From positions 248,001 to 312,000 of the forward strand of contig CAVQHI010000005.1 in NCBI GenBank assembly GCA_963712305.1: DNA of 64,000 nucleotides, read 5' to 3'. The notes below the pieces were generated by a model. The model was not told the DNA's origin. It made no database searches and saw only the letters and a list, made by a program, of their open reading frames with translations. The first letter of the stretch is position 1, and each line of letters starts with the position of its first letter. The DNA is from DATFNI01 sp963712305 (GTDB lineage Bacteria; Bacteroidota; Rhodothermia; Balneolales; DATFMH01). This document shows, in pieces, positions 26,690 through 35,724 of the stretch. The position numbers were made by a program, and so were the translations under genes.

Positions 26690-27517
26690 TCAAATTCTGC
26701 CGAGTTTCTTTTCAGCTTCGGATCCTGCTTCTTCAACACTTTTGTGTTCGTGAAAAATTCGACCAAATTTTTCAACAGGAACTCTCCCAACGGGATTATG
26801 CCTGTAGCTGTCTGTACCTCTGCACAGATATGTTTTAAAATATGGGTTTACAGAAAGGTCACATTTAACTTCGGTACCAGAGTAACGGACAGTCAAACCA
26901 ATACGTCTGCGATCGGATTTATTTGCAGGTGATCCATGGATAATTTTATCATCGTGCAGGGAAAACTGTCCGGCCTTAAGATTTAAGGACACTGCCGTGT
27001 CTTCACGAAATTGTCCATCCTCACATTCCAGCGTAAGGACAGAATCCGTATCAGCAGATCGTTTATGTTTTATAATCCCTGCCTTGTGAGACCCGGGTAT
27101 GACCTTCATAGCACCATTTTCTTCATCGCTGTCAGCAAAAGCAATCCATGCCGTTACCGAATTTTGCGGTGTGAGCGGCCAATAGTATGAATCCTGATGC
27201 CATCCAACTGTCTTTTTACTTTGCGGTTCTTTAATAAAAAAGTTTGATCCCCACATAAAAAAGCTGTGACCGATGATGTCTTCCACACAATCAAGGATGA
27301 TATCATTCATACATATATCGTACAAAAAACGACTCGCCTCGTGCCATTCCCGAATCTCCTTTGAGGTTTCTCCGGGACGAAGCAATTTCATTAATTGTTC
27401 AAGCCCTTCATTTAATTCCTCCAGTTGCCCTGTAGTAAACAGAGCTGGCAACCCGAGCAGGAAACCATTCTCATGATAAGAGGCAACCTGGTCTTTCGTT
27501 AATCTGTTATTACTCAT
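26690..27517 (-). CDS. Phytanoyl-CoA dioxygenase-family (PhyH) oxygenase
   Basis: A 275-residue Fe(II)/2-oxoglutarate dioxygenase. The metal triad is His107 and Asp109 in GWHQDSYYW and His194 in KIIHGSPANKS, and Arg205 or a neighbour in SDRRRIGL probably binds 2-oxoglutarate. Length and motifs are typical. Bacterial PhyH proteins hydroxylate varied small molecules, including amino acids and natural products, so the substrate is open. It sits upstream of the Gfo/Idh gene and divergent from the ROK kinase; the shared 212-base gap is AT-rich. Confidence 0.88.
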   Translation of the reverse strand: MSNNRLTKDQVASYHENGFLLGLPALFTTGQLEELNEGLEQLMKLLRPGETSKEIREWHEASRFLYDICMNDIILDCVEDIIGHSFFMWGSNFFIKEPQSKKTVGWHQDSYYWPLTPQNSVTAWIAFADSDEENGAMKVIPGSHKAGIIKHKRSADTDSVLTLECEDGQFREDTAVSLNLKAGQFSLHDDKIIHGSPANKSDRRRIGLTVRYSGTEVKCDLSVNPYFKTYLCRGTDSYRHNPVGRVPVEKFGRIFHEHKSVEEAGSEAEKKLGRI

Positions 27518-27729
27518 ACTCTTTTATCCCGGATAATTTTATACTTTTCTTTTACTCTATGGCAGCGCTACCAGCGATATAATGATATCAATATCAACCA
27601 ACAATAAAACAGTCCTTTCTTTATTATAATTGCTTGTTTTATCTTGCATAATACAAGAATAATATACTTTATTTTGTACTTATAATCGTTTAAAACAAAT
27701 ATAAAATATTCACAAATTCCTATTCTGAA

Positions 27730-28707
27730 ATGTCAAAAAAATTTATCGGTATCGATATAGGAGGAACAAAATGTGCTGTTGTTCTCGGCAATGACGAAGC
27801 TGCTATTATCAATCGAAAAATGTTTAAAACTGCATCTACTGATGGGCCTGCATCAGCGATAAAAAAAATCAAATATGTGCTCAATGAATTAATGTATGAA
27901 CAAGGGTGGAAGATTTCCGATGTAAAGAGTATTGGAATAAGTTGCGGCGGTCCGCTTGATAGTCAGAATGGGATCATATTGTCACCACCAAATCTGCCCG
28001 GATGGGATGAAATTCCCATCGTATCCATTTTCAAAGAGGAGTATGGTATACCGGTTTTTTTACAGAATGATGCGAATGCGTGTGCTATTGCTGAATGGCA
28101 GTTCGGTGCGGGCAAAGGGACACAAAACATGATTTTTCTAACTTTCGGTACCGGGTTTGGGGCGGGTCTTATCCTTAACGGAAAACTTTATTCCGGAACG
28201 AACGATATGGCAGGTGAAATCGGTCATGTTCGCATCGCTGAAGACGGGCCTGTCGGATACGGAAAATCCGGATCTTTGGAAGGTTATTGCAGTGGTGGGG
28301 GCATCGCTCAATTGGCCCAAGTGATTGTTAAAGAAAAAATCCGCGAAGGAGTCAAAGTAGCTTTCTGTCCTACGGAAAAGGAAGCTGATCAACTCACGGC
28401 AAAAGATGTCGGCCTGGCTGCAGAAGCAGGAGATGAAACAGCAATGGAGATACTTAAAATCAGCGGGCACTATCTCGGGAAAGGCCTTTCAATCCTGATT
28501 GATATTCTCAACCCTGAACTAATCGTGATTGGCAGTATTTTTGCGCGTGCCACCAAATTTTTATGGCCTTCTGCCGAAACTGAAATCAAAAAAGAAGCGC
28601 TGATGCTCTCTTATGACCGCTGCAAGGTTGTTCCCGCAAAACTCGATGAACAAATCGGTGACTATGGAAGTTTGTGTGTTGCAATGTATGGGGTAAATAT
28701 TCTCTGA
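27730..28707 (+). CDS. ROK-family sugar kinase (glucokinase-like)
   Basis: A 325-residue kinase. The N-terminal ATP-phosphate motif is GIDIGGTKCAVVLG (7-20), the catalytic base is Asp114 in QNDANACA, and E163/H166 sit in AGEIGHVRI. The zinc-finger signature of most ROK proteins (C-x-C-G-x-x-G-C) is absent: the segment GPVGYGKSGSLEGYCSGGG has Val175, Tyr177 and Ser181 at the ligand positions. A zinc-less ROK subgroup with this YGK form exists, so it is probably active. It likely phosphorylates glucose or another hexose released in this locus. Confidence 0.85.
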   Translation: MSKKFIGIDIGGTKCAVVLGNDEAAIINRKMFKTASTDGPASAIKKIKYVLNELMYEQGWKISDVKSIGISCGGPLDSQNGIILSPPNLPGWDEIPIVSIFKEEYGIPVFLQNDANACAIAEWQFGAGKGTQNMIFLTFGTGFGAGLILNGKLYSGTNDMAGEIGHVRIAEDGPVGYGKSGSLEGYCSGGGIAQLAQVIVKEKIREGVKVAFCPTEKEADQLTAKDVGLAAEAGDETAMEILKISGHYLGKGLSILIDILNPELIVIGSIFARATKFLWPSAETEIKKEALMLSYDRCKVVPAKLDEQIGDYGSLCVAMYGVNIL

Positions 28708-28945
28708 GGAAACGATTCTGAGCAATGAATATAGTATAGGATCACAAAACCGGTGTTCCATTCATTAATTTTTTTTTATAAAATTATTAAATCAATTAAC
28801 AGGATTTATATCCAATTATTTCTCATACACTATGCATGATTTTTTAGAAACACATTTATGATAAATAAAGGTTGCTAACTATATCCAATCAGACATAGAC
28901 ATTTAACATATAAAGTTTCAAAGCCGCATTACCTTGTCCCAAAAA

Positions 28946-30238
28946 TCAGGCCTTTTTCACTGCTTCGCTGACTCCCTCAACTATTTTTTTACAGTTGTCA
29001 CGCGATGTAAACAAGTGTGTTGAAATCCGCACAGAATCCAGTCCCCGTTCAGTCACAATACGCAGACGCATATTATAATTTTTACCAAGGAAACTGTACA
29101 GTTTATCATATGGCAACTGATCGGCTTTGATGGTAGTGATGGATCCGTACATGGAGTCAATAGATGGCGTCAGGACATGCACTCCATTGATCTTCAGCAG
29201 GTTCTCCCTGAGATATGTTGCAAGTCCATGGCCGTATTCCGCAATACGATCCATCCCGATAGAATTCAGAAAATCAATTGCGGCGCCAACACCAACAACC
29301 GCTGCTGCATTCCGCGTCCCATATTCAAACCTGCGGGCCGTCGGATAATAGCTGAATTTATCCGGTAGATGATAACCATTGTCGGAATAGGCCCCTACTT
29401 CAACCGGCTTAATCATATCCAGTTTCTCTTTGTCAACGTAAAGATATCCTGTCTCGTGAGGTGCACCAATCCACTTGTGACCACTTGTCGCAAATGAATC
29501 GCAGCCGATATCCTTCAGATTGAATGGAAACATTCCGGCAGATTGCGCTCCGTCGATATGAAACCAAATTCCTTTGTCATGAGCCAGCTTTGCGATCTCT
29601 TTTACGGGAAACAAAATGCCGGTTGGAGCCGTGACATGACTCACCTGGATCACTTTCGTACGTTTGGTGATCAGTTTGTTAATACGTTCCAGGTTGCCTT
29701 CGATGCTGTCTGGATCAGGTTCAAAGATTTTCACTTTGATCCCATCCTGCAATTGCCGGTTCATCCAGGGAAACGAGCCTCCCGGATGAGCGTGGGATTC
29801 AAAGATCACTTCATCACCACGCGACATCGGAACACCTGCACCAATGATAGCATTACCTTCGGTCGCATTTCGCGTAAACGAGATCTCATCAGGAGAAACT
29901 CCCATGAAATCCGCGACTTTTGCGCGGGCCTCTTCAAACATGTGATGCCCCGTCTCAGACATGGCCTGCAGGTCCATTGTCACTTTTGAAACCTCATTTA
30001 AAACAGGGTACGAAGCAGGACCAAGTCCGCCTGTATTTAAGTATATACGGTTTTTTGTTACCGGATATTGATTTCTTACCAGTTCCCAGAACCTCTCATC
30101 TTCCGGATCTATGTTCGGCGGCCACAGGTCAGAGACAGCCTCATATTTACTTTTACCCGATAGCAGAAAAGGAAATGCAATTGCACCGGCAATACCGCCG
30201 GTCATTTTATTGATAAACTGTTTTCGATTGACGTTCAT
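28946..30238 (-). CDS. Class V PLP aminotransferase/isopenicillin-N-epimerase-like, exported
   Basis: A 430-residue fold-type I PLP enzyme. The Schiff-base Lys255 lies in SGHKWIGAP and Asp229 in FHIDGAQSAG. The N-terminus (N-R-K-Q-F-I-N-K-M then a hydrophobic 13-27) resembles the substrate signal found on many exported Bacteroidota enzymes, though it has R-K and not the twin arginine. If exported, it works in the periplasm, unusual for a PLP enzyme. Reactions in the family include cysteine desulfuration, transamination and epimerisation. Placed between the ROK kinase (convergent) and a glycosidase gene upstream on the same strand. Confidence 0.82.
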   Translation of the reverse strand: MNVNRKQFINKMTGGIAGAIAFPFLLSGKSKYEAVSDLWPPNIDPEDERFWELVRNQYPVTKNRIYLNTGGLGPASYPVLNEVSKVTMDLQAMSETGHHMFEEARAKVADFMGVSPDEISFTRNATEGNAIIGAGVPMSRGDEVIFESHAHPGGSFPWMNRQLQDGIKVKIFEPDPDSIEGNLERINKLITKRTKVIQVSHVTAPTGILFPVKEIAKLAHDKGIWFHIDGAQSAGMFPFNLKDIGCDSFATSGHKWIGAPHETGYLYVDKEKLDMIKPVEVGAYSDNGYHLPDKFSYYPTARRFEYGTRNAAAVVGVGAAIDFLNSIGMDRIAEYGHGLATYLRENLLKINGVHVLTPSIDSMYGSITTIKADQLPYDKLYSFLGKNYNMRLRIVTERGLDSVRISTHLFTSRDNCKKIVEGVSEAVKKA

Positions 30239-30324
30239 GACCTATCTATCCTGGCTTTTGTGACTTTATTTTTGAACTGAAACCTGACGTAATCTTTCAA
30301 TGTAATGTTTTCGGTTATTTTATA

Positions 30325-31953
30325 TCATTGCAACTGAACGATTACTTCAGTTTGATTTTTGACTTCGAAATCGACGTCCACATAGCGGCTGGTTTGTATC
30401 GTGATTTCTTTTCCGCTCATAGCCTTACCGTCTATTTCGAGATGATCAAGCTGCCTGTCCGGAGGTATCAGAAGATGAAGCTGCACCATGGACTCTGAAC
30501 CCATAATCATAAGATGGATGCGTTTCTGCTTCTCTTCATAATTGTATTCGTAACCAAACGTTGCTGACGAAGCTGGATATGACAGATGCACTTTTGCTTC
30601 TTTTTGACCAGCTGAAAGCCATCTTGGCGAGAGCAGAACTTCGTTGAAGGAATGTGAAACATCTTTGATTCCACACAATCCTTCTATGAATCCATACAGC
30701 ATCGCTGATGATCCCCAGCCATCAGTAGGCAGCGCATCCGGACTCGTGCTGGTTTCTACTGTAGAGGGAGTCCCATCAGGAAAATACCATAGATACGTTT
30801 CTCCAGTCTCTTCTATCATTTGTTTGTACTGGCGAAGAATTTCAACACCATACTCTTCAAAACCATTTTCAAAGGCAGCCAGTGCCAGTTCTCCTCCCGC
30901 CAGGGGGAAAATACCGCCATTAATGTAAGCTCCACCTACTAATTTATCATCACCAAAGATGCCATCGGGAAAAGGTGGATCGATACTGAACCACTCTGCA
31001 AAAGTGTTGCCTTTGCTCTTTCGCTGTTGATATTCTTTTATTATTGCGACGGCTATCTCGTGCGTTGCCATGCCCCTGTTTATCGCCATCGGGTTGCTCA
31101 GGCTGAGCTGCTCCGATTCATCCACGCCATCAATTGAGACTTTTGTCAGTTTATGGAAATGCGTGTAGAATCGACCGTTGAAGAGAATCTCATTCGCTTT
31201 TTGTTTCAGATCTCGTGCTATTCTAATCCACCTGACCGCATTTCGATCTGAACCGGCATGTCGGTACATCCTGGCAAGCAATAGTGCTGCTTCGTAGAAT
31301 CCACTATTATCTCCGTGAGAAATTCCCCAATATGTATCCTCCGTTATATCAAAATTCAACCATGGAGCTCGACCTGCTGTGTAATCGAAATCCCATGTGT
31401 CAATGGTATACGGGCGTTTCACAAGTTGGTGTTTCTCATCCCACCGCCAGGGATGGTTCATCGTATAATTCAGTGCTTTTTCGGCAGAATCGAGCAGCCG
31501 GCGCATCCAATTTAGATCGCCATTAGCCTGCCAGGCAAGATAGACTGCTTTGACAAACCGGTACTCTACGTCAGACTCAACCGGCACTCTGACCCATTTT
31601 TCCCAATTCTCCCGTTCTCCCGTTCGGATTTCAGGAATTGTGGTAACATTGTCATATATCCGGCCATTTTGATGTTGTGCATTGGCAAAACACTCGACGG
31701 CGCTTTTTATATCATTAAGCAGATAACGTCCTGCGCGCATCATTTCTGCATGATCCCGAATCCATAAGCACTGTGAATCGGGGCTTCGAAAACCTGTGAC
31801 TTTCTTGCCATCCGCAGTGAGAGATATAAGATCATGTTTTATAAAATCGAATATCTGATCGGGAAATGACGACCATTCACCGTTATCAGTAATTTTAACT
31901 GTATGATGCAAGAGAGGAGATGATTTTCGGGGTTTTACAGAAGAGACAATCAA
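30325..31953 (-). CDS. Six-hairpin (alpha/alpha)6 glycosidase, GH15/amylo-1,6-glucosidase-like
   Basis: A 542-residue protein with a toroid pattern of helices (about 60-450) and a small C-terminal beta domain (about 455-542). Motifs include W-I-R-D-H-A-E-M near 66-73, H-G-D-N-S-G-F-Y-E near 216-224, PDGIFGDDKLVGGAYINGG and TDGWGSSAMLYGF. These resemble glucan debranching or trehalase-like toroid glycosidases, but I cannot name the family. No signal peptide, so it is probably cytoplasmic. The only start before the conserved region is TTG at 31953, five bases past the T-run of a terminator. The true start may lie up to 14 codons further in. Confidence 0.7.
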   Translation of the reverse strand: MIVSSVKPRKSSPLLHHTVKITDNGEWSSFPDQIFDFIKHDLISLTADGKKVTGFRSPDSQCLWIRDHAEMMRAGRYLLNDIKSAVECFANAQHQNGRIYDNVTTIPEIRTGERENWEKWVRVPVESDVEYRFVKAVYLAWQANGDLNWMRRLLDSAEKALNYTMNHPWRWDEKHQLVKRPYTIDTWDFDYTAGRAPWLNFDITEDTYWGISHGDNSGFYEAALLLARMYRHAGSDRNAVRWIRIARDLKQKANEILFNGRFYTHFHKLTKVSIDGVDESEQLSLSNPMAINRGMATHEIAVAIIKEYQQRKSKGNTFAEWFSIDPPFPDGIFGDDKLVGGAYINGGIFPLAGGELALAAFENGFEEYGVEILRQYKQMIEETGETYLWYFPDGTPSTVETSTSPDALPTDGWGSSAMLYGFIEGLCGIKDVSHSFNEVLLSPRWLSAGQKEAKVHLSYPASSATFGYEYNYEEKQKRIHLMIMGSESMVQLHLLIPPDRQLDHLEIDGKAMSGKEITIQTSRYVDVDFEVKNQTEVIVQLQ

Positions 31954-31958
31954 AATTA
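31951..31958 (-). promoter_or_regulatory. Possible -7 promoter element after the terminator
   Basis: On the minus strand TAATTTTG fits the Bacteroidota sigma -7 pattern TAnnTTTG. It lies directly between the terminator T-run and the glycosidase coding region. No convincing -33 box is seen, so the call is weak. Confidence 0.3.
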
Positions 31959-31959
31959 T

Positions 31960-31997
31960 AAAAAAAGCCCGGCACCATGTAAACTGATGCCGGGCTT
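31960..31997 (-). terminator. Strong intrinsic terminator after the PorV-like gene
   Basis: On the minus strand AAGCCCGGCA, 13-nt loop, TGCCGGGCTT, then seven T. It lies 9 bases past the PorV-like stop codon and immediately before the glycosidase start, so it should limit read-through from the TonB-receptor operon. Confidence 0.92.
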
Positions 31998-32005
31998 CCC
32001 TTATG

Positions 32006-33016
32006 TTAGAAGTTAATTCGTAGTGAGATACGATTTGTGTTATTCAGCATTTCCATTTTGGTGTATGTGTAGTCAAAGCCCACACTATATCCGGCAATTT
32101 TGTACTGGATACTGCCACCAAACGAAATACCCTCAATAGTAGTCTTAACAGCGGGGCGTTCTGATGTTCCACCATCATTAGTACCGCTATAATTGAACTT
32201 ATAACCGACCCGCAGAGCGATGAGATCATAAAAAGAGACCTCTGTGCCGGTAAAGATCAATTGTTGTGTGTCCTGCTGTTTAACCGCATCGGCAGCCACC
32301 ATCCATCGAATGGTTTCGTTGCTGACAGGGTATAATGAAGTTCCTATTGCGAACGTCAGGGGTAATGGGTTCGTCTGGTTGTAGAACTTAATAGACGACC
32401 CCAGATTATTGAGTCGCGCACCAATCTTCCAGCCAAGAATACCGACATCATAAATCGAGCCAAAGTCGAAGGCAACAGCAGATCCGCTTACGTTGTCTAT
32501 TTTTTCATGAACGTATTTAAACGTTGCACCAAGTGATAAGCGGTCGATGATGTACTTCGAATAGCTCAGATTTATGGCCATATCCTGATAGTCATACGTT
32601 GATGACGTTTCATTATCCGTCACCAATCCCTGCAGGATAGGGTCTGTATAACCGTTTTGCCGGTTGGCTGATATGTTATTCAACCCAAATACCTGGACTC
32701 CCAGAGTCACGGTGCCGTAATTTTTGAAATTGTACCCTAGAGCGGCAGCGCTGTAATTAAGATCAGCGATCCACTTGTTATAGGAAAATTCGGCACTGAG
32801 ATTTTGCTCGTTCAACAGGGCTGTTCCTGCCGGATTCCAGAAAATCTGATTAGCGTTATTGGCTAATGTTGTAGCCGCTGAACCTAATCCGACTTCGCGG
32901 GCACCGACACCAATTTCTAAAAATGTGGCGCCGTTACGGCCCGCTTTTCTCTGTCCCTGGGCGTTGGAGATAAACAATCCAACGCTGATAAGAGCTAGAA
33001 ATATGACTTTTTTCAT
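32006..33016 (-). CDS. PorV/PorQ-family outer-membrane protein
   Basis: A 336-residue barrel. The frame is open from 33067, but AAGGAG followed by ATGAAAAAAG gives a normal signal peptide (residues 1-21, cleavage after AQG), so 33016 is the start. The mature start has the PorV-like pattern G-A-x-F-L-E-I-G-V-G-A-R-E-V-G-L-G-S-A and the segment NANQIFWNPAG. PorV proteins shuttle or anchor T9SS substrates at the cell surface. It follows the T9SS-domain protein gene by 34 bases and the TonB-receptor gene upstream of that, suggesting the three work as a unit. Confidence 0.85.
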   Translation of the reverse strand: MKKVIFLALISVGLFISNAQGQRKAGRNGATFLEIGVGAREVGLGSAATTLANNANQIFWNPAGTALLNEQNLSAEFSYNKWIADLNYSAAALGYNFKNYGTVTLGVQVFGLNNISANRQNGYTDPILQGLVTDNETSSTYDYQDMAINLSYSKYIIDRLSLGATFKYVHEKIDNVSGSAVAFDFGSIYDVGILGWKIGARLNNLGSSIKFYNQTNPLPLTFAIGTSLYPVSNETIRWMVAADAVKQQDTQQLIFTGTEVSFYDLIALRVGYKFNYSGTNDGGTSERPAVKTTIEGISFGGSIQYKIAGYSVGFDYTYTKMEMLNNTNRISLRINF

Positions 33017-33050
33017 GATCTTACTCCTTGTTTTTAAAATGCGTGGATTG

Positions 33051-35687
33051 TTATCTAAGTATTGCAAAGTGTCCGACTACATCACCACCACTGTATTTCA
33101 AGTGGTAAATGTATAGGCCGCTTGCCACTTCAACCCCATCTTTTGAGAACATGTCCCAGGTATACTTCCCATTGGTAGCACCCTGCACACTCGTCTGAAA
33201 AACAATCTTTCCGGATACATCCAGAATTGTCAAAGTATAATCTGCAGGCAGATTGAGGAAGTTGATGTTGTGGCTCGATGCGTTATTCCTGACATCGTTT
33301 AACCCCGTAATCTTGTATGGGTTAGGAGTCACCGTTATCAGATTTTTGACATCTTTCGGATTTGCAACCGGCGGCGTAACCGTAAACTCGGTACCTATGT
33401 TTTTATACTTCAACGCATCCGACGGATCCGGATAGTTGGCGTTTCGCGTTGCAAACGGATAAGTACCACTCCACGGAGCATCGGTACCGATTGTAGCCAA
33501 TCCTGCATCCGGAGAATTTCGACCATTTCGATTAAAGTTCGATGATTCAACGTGTCCACCTGCAACTGCTCCCTGCGGACCTGTGAAATCGCCATTCTTA
33601 TAGGCCGAGACATAATACCAGTAGGTGAATCCGGTAATGGCCTGCTCATCTTCATAAGCATAGTCATAACCATCCGTATTGTCTGCATATTGACTAAGTT
33701 CACCATTCGGAATCGTAGCCACCAGTTCGTAGGTACCCCAGCCGGCAGGCTGATAGGATCCCTGGATATCACCCTGATAAATCGTAGTGTCATCGTAGAG
33801 CGGATTTATAGGATTCAGGAACTGTGAGATGTCTGAGCCTGGATCTTGTTGTTCCTGATAGCGATCAACAAGACGCATTCCACTATCCAGATATTTGGTC
33901 CTTTTATATTGGGATGATCTCCAAACTTTGTAACCGTCAATGTCACTAATCGTTGATACATCTGTCCAATGAACCTTAGCTGTTCCATTAGCGGTACTTT
34001 TCACTTCGATATCAGGTGCTGCCGGAGTAGGCAAATCAGTACTGACATTCCATCCCTTGCTAAAAGCCCAGCGGGCGGCATCAACAGCATCCGTTAATCC
34101 TTTCATCCGAAAACCGGCTGCATACACCCATACGAAAGTCATTGACTCACCGACTTTTAGAGAGAAAGGACCTATACCCGGATCCATTGCTTCACCGAAG
34201 GTATAATCTTTTGTAAAGCCTGTTCCGTTGTAGAAATTACCACCATCCTGAGCGGTAGGATTCCAGGCCTTTTCCCAGATGGGTTCCTGGAAGGCGACCT
34301 GGTTTCCCAGATCTACAGAGGCCAATTTGAAGTCGCCATTGGGCCGTGCATTTGAATTGCCAACAACCCATGTTGTCATATCATCAGCCTGACCTGAAGA
34401 AAAGAAATTAGGATTTGGTTTTAAATCGGCAGGTTTGGATCCACCGTCTGTTGTCTTCCCATAATCCGTATACCATGCAGCTGTGGCATTCCGAAATTCC
34501 ATAGCGGAATTGGAACGGCTGCCCCCCAAAGCTGACTGCCATTGAACCGAGGTATACCAGCCCCTTTTGGCTCCTTTTCCAACAGGATCTGTGCCAAAAA
34601 TCGTTTGCTTATCAGCAGTTGACCCACTTATATCATTTAATGGGCCTTCTTTTTGAATAGCACCGTCTTTGACACCCAACCATGTGTAACCACTCCATAT
34701 ATCATCATATCCCCACAAATTTGTGTAATTTGTGATCCCGAAGTGCCTGGAACCTTTGGGAGGTGTGGCCTGGTTCGTCGTTTCCCCGTCCGGTACGTTA
34801 GGATACCAAACATAGAGATCATACGGATCACCATTAGCATCAGGAGAACCGATATATCCGAAAGTTCGACCGGCGCCAAACTTGTTTCCGCCCCGATCGC
34901 CATTGGTACCAATTTGAACTGATATGGAAGCGATAGCGTCATAAGTCATTGCTATTGCATCTATATCATTATTGGTGGCATCCGGAGTTCCATCATTGTT
35001 AGAGTCGACAATGCCGGTATTGGTCATCGACACTTCCAATACCAGAAAGTCATTCATGTTCTGGGTATTCGACGTGTATTGAATCGCGCGAACTTTCATG
35101 TCGACGCCGGCAGTAGTTGGCCATCCTGCTTCATATACCAACTGCGAACGTGTTTCATCCGTAAAATGTGCAGGAACGACATAGTTACGATTAGGATCAT
35201 TCGCGCCGGGAACCTTATCGCCAAACATGGCAAACATGAAGCGGCTTGTTTTATTCGTACCCAGTGAGTCTTCGGAACCATCCAGGTTTCTCAGTGTATT
35301 ACTGCTGTTGTAGCCGGGCCATCCGGTTGCTTTGAACATGGGAAACATGATAGCCGGTGTACTTCTCCATGTAGTTACAAGAGGGTAACTGTTTGGCCAT
35401 TCCCCAGTTGGACTTTGCCAGTTGGACGGCGAACCCAACATCATGTAGTTGTTCACACCCTGACTCCCAAAAGCACTTCCCAGATAGGTTGAGAAGTCAG
35501 AGTTCATAGGATTAACCGTATCCCATAGGTCACCACCAACCATATAACCCGCATTTGGGATCGTATGCTGTATGGTGTTGTATTGGAATACAGGCGACGG
35601 CGAATTATGAACCTGAGCCAATGCATTATTATAGCATACACCCAGGATCATCATAAGCAGACCTAAAAGAATTACTCTTTTTTTCAT
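33051..35687 (-). CDS. Large secreted protein with T9SS type A/FlgD-like C-terminal domain
   Basis: An 878-residue protein starting at Met5 of the longer frame (35687), giving signal peptide 1-25 (cleavage after ALAQ). The body includes a fibronectin III-like module (near 580-620, with A-P-D-I-E-V then K-V-H-W-T-D) and other beta-rich domains. The last about 90 residues hold N-P-Y-K-I-T, YTLTILDVSGKIVF, WDMFSKDGVEVASGLYIYHL and end in F-A-I-L-R, the T9SS/FlgD-like C-terminal pattern. It takes the position that SusD-like glycan-binding lipoproteins hold next to SusC in Bacteroidetes. Its ligand is unknown. Confidence 0.8.
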   Translation of the reverse strand: MKKRVILLGLLMMILGVCYNNALAQVHNSPSPVFQYNTIQHTIPNAGYMVGGDLWDTVNPMNSDFSTYLGSAFGSQGVNNYMMLGSPSNWQSPTGEWPNSYPLVTTWRSTPAIMFPMFKATGWPGYNSSNTLRNLDGSEDSLGTNKTSRFMFAMFGDKVPGANDPNRNYVVPAHFTDETRSQLVYEAGWPTTAGVDMKVRAIQYTSNTQNMNDFLVLEVSMTNTGIVDSNNDGTPDATNNDIDAIAMTYDAIASISVQIGTNGDRGGNKFGAGRTFGYIGSPDANGDPYDLYVWYPNVPDGETTNQATPPKGSRHFGITNYTNLWGYDDIWSGYTWLGVKDGAIQKEGPLNDISGSTADKQTIFGTDPVGKGAKRGWYTSVQWQSALGGSRSNSAMEFRNATAAWYTDYGKTTDGGSKPADLKPNPNFFSSGQADDMTTWVVGNSNARPNGDFKLASVDLGNQVAFQEPIWEKAWNPTAQDGGNFYNGTGFTKDYTFGEAMDPGIGPFSLKVGESMTFVWVYAAGFRMKGLTDAVDAARWAFSKGWNVSTDLPTPAAPDIEVKSTANGTAKVHWTDVSTISDIDGYKVWRSSQYKRTKYLDSGMRLVDRYQEQQDPGSDISQFLNPINPLYDDTTIYQGDIQGSYQPAGWGTYELVATIPNGELSQYADNTDGYDYAYEDEQAITGFTYWYYVSAYKNGDFTGPQGAVAGGHVESSNFNRNGRNSPDAGLATIGTDAPWSGTYPFATRNANYPDPSDALKYKNIGTEFTVTPPVANPKDVKNLITVTPNPYKITGLNDVRNNASSHNINFLNLPADYTLTILDVSGKIVFQTSVQGATNGKYTWDMFSKDGVEVASGLYIYHLKYSGGDVVGHFAILR

Positions 35688-35724
35688 AATAACGACCATT
35701 TTAAATTCTTACGTAAAAAATTCA

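Noticed and set aside
32006..33067. Longer start for the PorV-like gene at 33067
   Set aside because: The 17 extra residues precede a normal signal peptide, and a clear AAGGAG sits before the inner ATG at 33016.
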